From an uncultured bacterium (lineage in GTDB: Bacteria > Bacillota > Clostridia > Oscillospirales > Oscillospiraceae): DNA of 5,891 nt. The DNA lies in NCBI GenBank assembly GCA_905214155.1, contig CAJMLC010000122.1, forward strand, positions 1-5,891, written 5' to 3'. This document shows, piece by piece, positions 1-4,986 of the stretch. The notes below the pieces were generated by a model. It did no database searches. It saw only the letters and a program-made list of their open reading frames with translations, and was not told where the DNA came from. The translations under genes were made by a program, and so were the position numbers. How positions within the stretch are numbered: the first letter of the stretch is position 1; each line of letters opens with the position of its first letter.

Positions 1-2
1 AG

Positions 3-46
3 AAAGGCCTCCGCCGCAGAGTTGACGCTCTGCGGCGGAGGCCTTT
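3..46 (-). terminator. Probable operon terminator hairpin
   Basis: A perfect 19-bp inverted repeat (3-21 with 28-46) encloses a 6-nt loop. It begins 27 nt past the stop codon of the last gene. The stem is GC-rich in its core and is closed at its base by three A-T pairs. Read on the minus strand, the 3' arm ends in CCTTT followed by CT, where the window stops, so the length of the U-tract cannot be judged. The plus-strand exit (TTTGAAGG) has no T-run, so minus-strand termination of this operon is the better reading. A two-way terminator shared with a converging gene outside the window is possible. Confidence 0.82.
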
Positions 47-73
47 GAAGGAAGGATCAGAGAGAGGAAGAAA

Positions 74-865
74 TCAATACTTGGAGTGCACGACTTCCAT
101 GAATTCCTTGACGAGCTTCGGATCGACACGGTCGCCGGTCTTGAAGCCGCGGCCGACGATAACGGCGTCGCAGTATTCCATGTAGTCGAGGACGTTGTTG
201 GGCTTGACGCCTGCGCCGACGATGATCGGGAAGTCGCCCATCTTCTCACGCATGGACTTGACGTCCTCCGGCGTGATCTTCTTGTTCTGGTCGTTTTCGG
301 TGACGATAACGGCATGGGCGTCATGGTTCTTGGCGTTGCCGGCCAGCTCGTTGATGGGCACGTTCGGCACGCCGTAGGTCTCGGCGGTGTGAACGTCGGC
401 AAAGATCATGGTGTCGGACGGATAGTCCTTCATGATCTTGGCGAGCGGCGTGGAGCATGCTTCGATGTACCCGAACGAGCCGGCGCGATTGTCGACATAG
501 GCCTCAAAGCGGATGAAGTCTGCGCCGACGGCGTAGGCCATGGCCCACTCCTGCACATAGGCGTTCATCTCGATGTTGACGCCGAATGGCAGATCGCAGA
601 ACTCGCGGATGCGGGTTGCGATGCTGACCATCAGGGAATAGGCCTCCAGCGGAACCTCGGTGCTGTACTGGGGCCAATCGCTGAAGTTTTCGAGCATGAT
701 GGCGTCCACGCCGCAGTCGATCAGGGTGTGGGCATCCTCGATGGCGTTCTTGATGATCTCGTCCTTGTTGTTCTGATAGGCGGCGTTGCCCGGCATCGGC
801 AGCAGATGGACCATGCCGATGACCTTTTTCTTACCATTGAAGAACTGTTTGCTCTTTTCGCTCAT
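74..865 (-). CDS. BtpA/SgcQ-family TIM-barrel protein, diverged paralogue (BtpA-1)
   Basis: This 263-aa protein belongs to the BtpA family (named for cyanobacterial BtpA; E. coli SgcQ is a member beside a PTS). These are predicted cytoplasmic TIM barrels of unproven reaction. Family marks are the N-terminal IGMVHLLPMPG (16-26), the strand-end ENF (59-61), FIRF (117-120), and the phosphate-site-like glycine loops VGAGV (216-220) and VGRGF (237-241). It starts at ATG 865 behind AAGGAG (874-879, 8-nt spacing). It differs from the other copy in this window (3705-4502): where that copy has DIQTKHT, this one has DVHTAET (157-163), and the region after FIRF lacks the SDGIV and QRYR residues. It therefore probably acts on a different substrate or has a changed activity. 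It is the last gene of the operon, 42 nt after the VOC gene. Family assignment is firm; function is inferred only from context. Confidence 0.93.
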   Translation of the reverse strand: MSEKSKQFFNGKKKVIGMVHLLPMPGNAAYQNNKDEIIKNAIEDAHTLIDCGVDAIMLENFSDWPQYSTEVPLEAYSLMVSIATRIREFCDLPFGVNIEMNAYVQEWAMAYAVGADFIRFEAYVDNRAGSFGYIEACSTPLAKIMKDYPSDTMIFADVHTAETYGVPNVPINELAGNAKNHDAHAVIVTENDQNKKITPEDVKSMREKMGDFPIIVGAGVKPNNVLDYMEYCDAVIVGRGFKTGDRVDPKLVKEFMEVVHSKY

Positions 866-907
866 TGTAATTTCTCCTTTTTGAAAAGATGTACCGGGTC
901 GCTGCGC

Positions 908-1282
908 TCAGCAGCAGACCTCAAGAATGTTGTCCTCAAACGTGATGGCGCGGACCTCGTTGCCGCCGTTGGTGGCCGGCTCATAGAGGATCGTGTAGTT
1001 GGCTGCCTTGAATTTGGCAATGATCTCGTCGAGCTTCTCGCGGGAGTCGACCTTGATGCAGATGTGGACGAAACCGGTGCGGTTCGGGTCCTTCTTCTCG
1101 TCGACAACAGACGGCTTGGTCATGAGTTCGAGCTTCGGGTTCTCGTCGAACTTCATGATGTAGGAACGGTAGCCGTTGTCCTCATTATAGGTAGCATGGA
1201 CCTGTGCCCCGAAATAATCCTCGAAGAACTTTCTGGCGCCTTCGAGATCCTTGACAAACAAACCGACATTGCTGATTCTCAT
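908..1282 (-). CDS. VOC (glyoxalase/bleomycin-resistance fold) family protein
   Basis: A 124-aa single-domain VOC protein with two beta-alpha-beta-beta-beta modules. The first begins MRISNVGLFVKDLEGARKFF and reaches the strand KLELMT (50-55). The second begins GFVHICIKVDS (70-80) and ends in ILEVCC (119-124). The metal positions usual for the fold map to Glu52, His73 and Glu121. The first ligand, normally His in an N-terminal H-x-G/A-like context, is Asn5 here. Members include lyases, epimerases, isomerases and dioxygenases, so the reaction cannot be named. The ATG at 1282 was chosen because AAGGAGG (1290-1296) sits 7 nt upstream; the in-frame GTG at 1354 has no such site and falls in a hairpin. 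It lies between the PTS transporter and BtpA-1, so a role in processing the imported sugar phosphate is plausible but inferred. Confidence 0.9.
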   Translation of the reverse strand: MRISNVGLFVKDLEGARKFFEDYFGAQVHATYNEDNGYRSYIMKFDENPKLELMTKPSVVDEKKDPNRTGFVHICIKVDSREKLDEIIAKFKAANYTILYEPATNGGNEVRAITFEDNILEVCC

Positions 1283-1289
1283 AGGAAAT

Positions 1290-1296
1290 CCTCCTT
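1290..1296 (-). promoter_or_regulatory. Shine-Dalgarno of the VOC gene (decides the start)
   Basis: AAGGAGG on the minus strand lies 7 nt before the ATG at 1282. It fixes that start over the longer in-frame GTG at 1354, which would add 24 residues unlike anything in VOC proteins. Confidence 0.85.
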
Positions 1297-1311
1297 GTAT
1301 TTTATCCTTCA

Positions 1312-1326
1312 AGCGGGAATCCCGCT
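1312..1326 (-). repeat. Small inverted repeat upstream of the VOC gene
   Basis: AGCGGG and CCCGCT form a 6-bp perfect stem around a 3-nt loop. It is the third hairpin in the 153-nt gap between EIIC-EIID and VOC, and lies 15 nt before the VOC ribosome binding site. The loop is tight and there is no U-run, so it is not a terminator. Confidence 0.5.
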
Positions 1327-1345
1327 GAATTCGCAGCTTTGGTGG

Positions 1346-1380
1346 CCTCCGCACCGCCGGCCGGAGCCGGCGGCGGGAGA
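1346..1380 (-). repeat. Strong GC-rich intercistronic stem-loop with a UCCG tetraloop
   Basis: On the minus-strand RNA an uninterrupted 8-bp GC stem (1354-1361 with 1366-1373) is capped by UCCG closed by C-G, which matches the C(UNCG)G class of very stable tetraloops. The stem extends outward by two more pairs (one G-U), a single-base bulge at 1351, and five further pairs (last one G-U). No U-run follows, so it is not a standard intrinsic terminator. Its position between the membrane transporter and downstream enzymes fits an mRNA-stability or processing element; that role is inferred. Confidence 0.65.
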
Positions 1381-1388
1381 CAGTGTGT

Positions 1389-1408
1389 TCCGTACGGACG
1401 CTCCGTAC
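1389..1408 (-). repeat. Inverted repeat just after the EIIC-EIID stop
   Basis: GTACGGA (1392-1398) and TCCGTAC (1402-1408) form a perfect 7-bp stem with a 3-nt loop, starting 27 nt past the EIIC-EIID stop codon. The segment 1389-1398 is itself a 10-bp palindrome (TCCGTACGGA), so TCCGTAC occurs twice as a direct repeat 13 bp apart. It could be an RNA hairpin or a protein-binding palindrome; the sequence does not decide. Confidence 0.5.
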
Positions 1409-1435
1409 AAAGGGATGAGAGGAGAGGATGGAAGC

Positions 1436-3040
1436 TTACGCGACCAGACCCAAGACGCCCAGAACGAAGCCGAGGGCCATTGTCGCGAAGGTGATGTAGG
1501 AGCTCTTGACGCCCTTCTTGGCCAGCCCATAGACGCCCATAGTGAGCAGTAGAGGCATTGCATTGGGAAGGATGGCGTCGAACACGCCGGTCTGGAGGTT
1601 GAAGACCTCAACGCCTTCCTGCATCATGACGACATTCCAGTTGAAGGAGACGTAGCTGCAGATGAGGGCGCCCGCAACAGCGCAGCCAAGGATATTGGCG
1701 ACCCGAACGACCTTGTCGAAAATACCGCTTTCCATCAGCTTCAGGACGGCTTCGCCGCCGCTCTTGTAACCAATGTTCAGCATCCAGTAGCCAACGCCGT
1801 AGAAGATGACCATGAACAGGATGGTGTAAGCAACCGGAGCCCACACAGCGCCCTGCGTGGCGAGGTTGATGAAGATGACGGACAGGACGGGCAGCAGGAC
1901 GACCTGAGACAGGGTATCGCCGATACCGGCACACGGGCCCATCAGGCCGGACTTGAGTGCAACGAAGGCATCATCGGGGATGTCCGCGCCGTCACGTCTC
2001 TGCTCTTCCATCGAGGTGCAGATGCCGAGGATCATGCCGCCGAAGTCGTGATCGGTGTTGAAGAACATGGCGTGACGCTTCATCGCCGCGATCAGGCCTT
2101 CGTTGTCGTCCTTGTAGATCTTCTTGAGCATGGGGATCATGGCCGTGCAGAAGCCGAGGCCCTGCATGCGCTCGTAGTTGTAGCAGGATTCGCAGAACCA
2201 GTGCCACAGCCACCAGGAGTGGGTCAGATCCTTCTTAGTGATGTACTTGTAGGTGATGTCATTGTTCTGCTGGATGTTCTTGAAGCCGACGAAGTCGTCC
2301 TCAGTGAAGTGGACCATCAGGACAGCCACGATCAGGAAGATGAACGCGACGGCGATGGTGTTCAGGCCCAGGAAGCTGGTGGCCAGGAAGCCCAGGAACA
2401 GGAACCAGCGGGCATTGCCCTTGAAGATGGCAAGCAGCATCAGGCCAACGCCGACTGCCGGGAGCATACCGCCCATGACGCTCAGTGCATCCAGCACGCG
2501 GCCGCTCAGCGCATTGACGACGCTGTCCAGAGCCGTGGAGCCGAAGTACAGGATCACGAACGCAATGATAAAGCGAAGGATGGTCTTGATGATGTAGGGG
2601 ATCCACATGTTGGCCCAGATGATGCGGTTGGGCTTGCCCTCTTCAATCCACTTGTCAGCCAGCGGAACGAGCAGGCACTGACCGGTCATCGTGATGACCC
2701 ACAGCACGGAACCGACCAGCCCCATCGGGACGGCCAGCGCCAGAGCAGTGTTGGTGTCGAGACCGCCGATCAGGGCAAACGCGGTGCCCATAACGCCGGC
2801 AAGGCCGGAGTCAGACGGCAGAGAGCCGCCGGCGGAGACGATACCGAGGTAGATGATGTTGATGGTTGCACCGATGATGGTGCCCTGCACCGGGTCGCCG
2901 AGAATGATACCAACAACCAGGCCGCCCACCAGAGGACGGTTGATGGTCGCCCACTGGCCCATGGAGCCGAACGGCCAACTGATGTTGGAGAAGCAATAGA
3001 ACAGCGCAATCAGGCAGATTTGCAGAATACTGACGTTCAC
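1436..3040 (-). CDS. PTS mannose/fructose/sorbose-family EIIC-EIID fusion
   Basis: One 534-aa chain combines the two membrane subunits of a mannose-class PTS permease, normally separate proteins (ManY and ManZ in E. coli). Residues 1-245 are EIIC: an N-terminus resembling ManY (MNVSILQICL), the GDPVQGTIIGATI motif (48-60) and multiple hydrophobic helices ending VLMVHF. A polar linker covers about 246-268. Residues 269-534 are EIID: YNYERMQGLGF (287-297), RHAMFFNT (322-329), GLMGPCAGIGDTLSQ (365-379) and C-terminal hydrophobic segments. Together they would form the translocation channel that delivers sugar to EIIB for phosphorylation. The frame is open throughout, so this is a true fusion in the sequence given. 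The start is GTG 3040, with AAGGAG 8 nt upstream. Substrate is unknown. It follows EIIB by 84 nt. Confidence 0.93.
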   Translation of the reverse strand: MNVSILQICLIALFYCFSNISWPFGSMGQWATINRPLVGGLVVGIILGDPVQGTIIGATINIIYLGIVSAGGSLPSDSGLAGVMGTAFALIGGLDTNTALALAVPMGLVGSVLWVITMTGQCLLVPLADKWIEEGKPNRIIWANMWIPYIIKTILRFIIAFVILYFGSTALDSVVNALSGRVLDALSVMGGMLPAVGVGLMLLAIFKGNARWFLFLGFLATSFLGLNTIAVAFIFLIVAVLMVHFTEDDFVGFKNIQQNNDITYKYITKKDLTHSWWLWHWFCESCYNYERMQGLGFCTAMIPMLKKIYKDDNEGLIAAMKRHAMFFNTDHDFGGMILGICTSMEEQRRDGADIPDDAFVALKSGLMGPCAGIGDTLSQVVLLPVLSVIFINLATQGAVWAPVAYTILFMVIFYGVGYWMLNIGYKSGGEAVLKLMESGIFDKVVRVANILGCAVAGALICSYVSFNWNVVMMQEGVEVFNLQTGVFDAILPNAMPLLLTMGVYGLAKKGVKSSYITFATMALGFVLGVLGLVA

Positions 3041-3048
3041 GTTTCTCT

Positions 3049-3054
3049 CTCCTT
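3049..3054 (-). promoter_or_regulatory. Shine-Dalgarno that fixes the GTG start of EIIC-EIID
   Basis: AAGGAG on the minus strand sits 8 nt before GTG 3040. The longer in-frame starts (ATG 3073, GTG 3109) would translate through this site, giving a Lys-rich leader, and have no good ribosome binding site of their own. Starting at 3040 gives an N-terminus that lines up with ManY-type proteins. Confidence 0.85.
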
Positions 3055-3064
3055 TTTGTTTTTT

Positions 3065-3092
3065 ATTGATCATTACTTCCGGCAATTGATCA
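3065..3092. repeat. Paired TGATCA-containing direct repeat upstream of EIIC-EIID
   Basis: ATTGATCA occurs at 3065-3072 and again at 3085-3092, exactly 20 bp apart. Each contains the palindrome TGATCA, so the copies can also pair as a 6-bp RNA stem with a 14-nt loop just before the EIIC-EIID ribosome binding site. The region is AT-rich relative to its surroundings. It may be chance, a binding site, or an RNA element affecting translation. Confidence 0.4.
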
Positions 3093-3124
3093 CGTTTTGT
3101 GTGCTGCACGCGCGGTCAGAGGGG

Positions 3125-3604
3125 TCACTTCAGGAATTTCTTCACATCTTCCTTCGAATCGGACGGAACCATCTGGCAGTAGACGTTCACGCCCAGATCG
3201 ACCAGATCCTGAAAGGCCTGAACCTCTTCCGGGCTGGCGGAAATGCTCTTGTTGAAGCGCTTTCTGCCGGGCGCGCCGCCCATGTTGCCCAGAACGATCT
3301 CCGGGATCGCTACGCCGCTTTTGATCATCTGCAGCAGCGGCTGCGGAACCTTCGAAAGGATCAGCACTTTCTCGCCCGCAGGCGAATCTTCCTTCAGGTA
3401 CGTCGCGGCGTCCGCCTCGGTCATAACCTGGAGTTCCACGTCCTTGGGTGCGGCCGCAAACAGGATGCGCTTCAAAAACGCATTGGTCGCGGATGCGGCG
3501 TCGATGATGACGATGACATTGGCGTTGCAAAGCTTCAGCCACGAGGTCATAACCTGGCCGTGGATCAGCCGCTCGTCCACTCTCGTCAGTACGATATTAC
3601 GCAT
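3125..3604 (-). CDS. PTS mannose/fructose/sorbose-family EIIB
   Basis: A 159-aa cytoplasmic phosphotransfer subunit. It takes phosphate from EIIA on a histidine and gives it to the sugar carried in by EIIC-EIID. The active site is the textbook motif RVDERLIHGQV (8-18), with His15 as the phosphorylated residue. Later family segments are GNMGGAPGRKRF (106-117) and the C-terminal DLGVNVYCQMVPSD (135-148). Length matches a stand-alone EIIB; there is no fused EIIA as in E. coli ManX, and no EIIA elsewhere in the window. It starts at ATG 3604 behind a near-perfect AAAGGAGGT (3612-3620). It lies 100 nt after the BtpA-2 gene and 84 nt before EIIC-EIID, in the same operon. The subfamily marks do not allow the sugar to be named. 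Confidence 0.95.
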   Translation of the reverse strand: MRNIVLTRVDERLIHGQVMTSWLKLCNANVIVIIDAASATNAFLKRILFAAAPKDVELQVMTEADAATYLKEDSPAGEKVLILSKVPQPLLQMIKSGVAIPEIVLGNMGGAPGRKRFNKSISASPEEVQAFQDLVDLGVNVYCQMVPSDSKEDVKKFLK

Positions 3605-3652
3605 ATTCTCTACCTCCTTTCTTCAAGGATTTGCTGGGATACTTCTCCGCAG

Positions 3653-3673
3653 CGGCAGACGCTGTATCTGCCG
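3653..3673 (-). repeat. Intercistronic hairpin between BtpA-2 and EIIB
   Basis: CGGCAGA (3653-3659) and TCTGCCG (3667-3673) form a perfect 7-bp stem around a 7-nt loop in the 100-nt gap between BtpA-2 and EIIB. There is no U-run after it on the minus strand, so termination is unlikely. An mRNA-processing or stability role is possible. Confidence 0.5.
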
Positions 3674-3704
3674 TGCCTCAGAGCAGGCTGGAATTTCCTT
3701 CCGC

Positions 3705-4502
3705 TCAGCCGCGGCAGGCCTTCACACGCGCCATCAGCTTCGCGGCCAGTGCCTCATCGATCGGCTCGTTGGCCTTGCCGTGGGGCTTCATGGCCGAGCC
3801 GACGATCGCTGCATCCACCACGGACAGCTGATCGGCTGCGTTTTCGGCGTTCACGCCGCTGCCTGCAATCAGCGGCAGATTGGTGACCTTGCGCACCTCG
3901 CGGATGGTCTCGACCGGGGAGGCCGAACCCGTGTGCGCGCCGGTGATGATGAGCGCGTCCGCGCCGCACTCCTGCGCCATCAGCGCGCTCTCCTCGATGG
4001 AGATGCTGGAGCTCAGCATGAACGTATGCTTCGTCTGAATGTCGCACAGCAGCGCGATCTTCTCCGCGCCGAGGAGCTTGCGGTAGCGCTGCAGCTCCTT
4101 CGCGCACGGCTTCACGATGCCGTCCGAGGTGATGACCGTATCCACGAACACCGGCACGCGGATGAACGTCGCCCCGGTCGCCACGGCGATGGCCAGGCTT
4201 GCGATCGGGTCGCAGAACGCCGCGTCAATGCCGACCGGGATGCGGCTCTCTCTTGCCACAACGGTCGCCACAGCCGTCAGCGCCGCCAGCTGTTCGGGTT
4301 CGAGCTTTGTCCCGGCGGGATGGTCGCAGAAATTCTCCACGATCACCGCGTCTACGCCCGCGTTCTGCATCGCGTGCAGATCGGCCAGCGCGCGGTCGAT
4401 GACCGCCTGCATATCCCCGCCATAGTCCATCGTGCCGGGCAGCGGCAGCGTATGGATCATGCCGATGATGCTCTTTTTTTCCAAAAGATCCAGTTTCGCC
4501 AT
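3705..4502 (-). CDS. BtpA/SgcQ-family TIM-barrel protein, canonical-type copy (BtpA-2)
   Basis: A 265-aa BtpA-family protein keeping the usual family marks: IGMIHTLPLPG (13-23), VIVENF (53-58), FIRV (113-116), SDGIV (126-130), QRYR (138-141), DIQTKHT (154-160), AGSGV (213-217) and VGSAMKPHG (234-242). The glycine loops at the end of the barrel resemble phosphate-binding sites of related TIM barrels, which suits a phosphorylated substrate delivered by the PTS encoded next to it; the reaction is not established for the family. It starts at ATG 4502 with AGGAGG (4509-4514) overlapping the stop region of the preceding redox gene (12-nt gap). E. coli SgcQ also sits in a PTS operon, which supports the link to sugar uptake. 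It is clearly diverged from BtpA-1 at 74-865. Confidence 0.94.
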   Translation of the reverse strand: MAKLDLLEKKSIIGMIHTLPLPGTMDYGGDMQAVIDRALADLHAMQNAGVDAVIVENFCDHPAGTKLEPEQLAALTAVATVVARESRIPVGIDAAFCDPIASLAIAVATGATFIRVPVFVDTVITSDGIVKPCAKELQRYRKLLGAEKIALLCDIQTKHTFMLSSSISIEESALMAQECGADALIITGAHTGSASPVETIREVRKVTNLPLIAGSGVNAENAADQLSVVDAAIVGSAMKPHGKANEPIDEALAAKLMARVKACRG

Positions 4503-4514
4503 AGGGCTCCTCCT

Positions 4515-4973
4515 CTATCGAATATACTGTTCGCCGATCATTTCATCAAGAATGCGGCAGGCAGTCGCGCAATATTTCGGGCAGTTGTCATACGTCCCCT
4601 CCGGGGCCGTGGCCTTGCGGTCCGCCTTGTCGAATCCACCGAGCAGCTCCCTGCAGAGCAGCCCGCCGTTCTCCGCCCGGAACCGGTCTTCAAACTCATG
4701 CACCTTGGCGATGAGCCGCTCGTCAGCCTCGCCGCTGTTCGGCTGATCGAAGCCGTATACCATGCCGAGTGCCATGATCGCGCCAGTCACTGCGCCGCAG
4801 GAGTCCCCGTGGAAGCAGCCTCCGCCAAGCCCCGCGCTCATGCGGTAAGCATGGCCTTCATCCATGCCCAGCCTGCATGCAGCATAAGGAAACACGCACT
4901 GGGAGCAGTGGAACCCGGCGTCCAGCAGGGCCTCCGCCCTCCCCCCCGTCATGCAGCTTTCTTTTTCTTCCAT
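4515..4973 (-). CDS. C_GCAxxG_C_C family (putative redox-active) protein
   Basis: A 152-aa Cys-rich protein of the C_GCAxxG_C_C family, found mainly in anaerobes and thought to be redox-active or metal-binding; no reaction is established. The pattern is visible in order: CSQC (23-26), GGGC (50-53), SCGAVTGA (58-65), CRELLG (107-112), then Cys131, Cys135 and Cys139 near the C-terminus. There is no signal peptide or membrane segment, so it is probably cytoplasmic. The start chosen is ATG 4973, with TGAGGA (4981-4986) 7 nt upstream. This site overlaps the stop codon of the flavoprotein gene before it, which suggests translational coupling. The TTG at 4991 would also be in frame but lacks a ribosome binding site. 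A run of seven G (4941-4947 on the coding strand) lies in codons 9-11. Confidence 0.88.
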   Translation of the reverse strand: MEEKESCMTGGRAEALLDAGFHCSQCVFPYAACRLGMDEGHAYRMSAGLGGGCFHGDSCGAVTGAIMALGMVYGFDQPNSGEADERLIAKVHEFEDRFRAENGGLLCRELLGGFDKADRKATAPEGTYDNCPKYCATACRILDEMIGEQYIR

Positions 4974-4980
4974 CTGTGCA

Positions 4981-4986
4981 TCCTCA
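4981..4986 (-). promoter_or_regulatory. Shine-Dalgarno overlapping the upstream stop codon
   Basis: TGAGGA on the minus strand includes the TGA stop (4984-4986) of the flavoprotein gene and stands 7 nt before ATG 4973. The arrangement favours reinitiation by ribosomes finishing the upstream gene. Confidence 0.65.

Noticed and set aside
1297..1345. Possible internal promoter ahead of VOC (TAAAAT-like -10 on the minus strand).
   Set aside because: No convincing -35 at 16-18 nt spacing; the AT-rich stretch is adequately explained as the leader to the ribosome binding site.
1283..1354. Longer VOC start at GTG 1354.
   Set aside because: It lies within a strong hairpin without a ribosome binding site; ATG 1282 has AAGGAGG at 7 nt and gives the standard VOC N-terminus.
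3041..3109. Longer EIIC-EIID starts at GTG 3109 or ATG 3073.
   Set aside because: Neither has a properly spaced Shine-Dalgarno sequence, and both translate through the strong AAGGAG that serves GTG 3040; the added residues do not resemble EIIC.
4474..4480. A AAA AAG slippery heptamer in the correct frame at codons 8-10 of BtpA-2 (same sequence as the dnaX frameshift site).
   Set aside because: It lies at the extreme 5' end, no stimulatory structure or meaningful alternative product is evident, and Lys-Lys codon runs make this heptamer common by chance.
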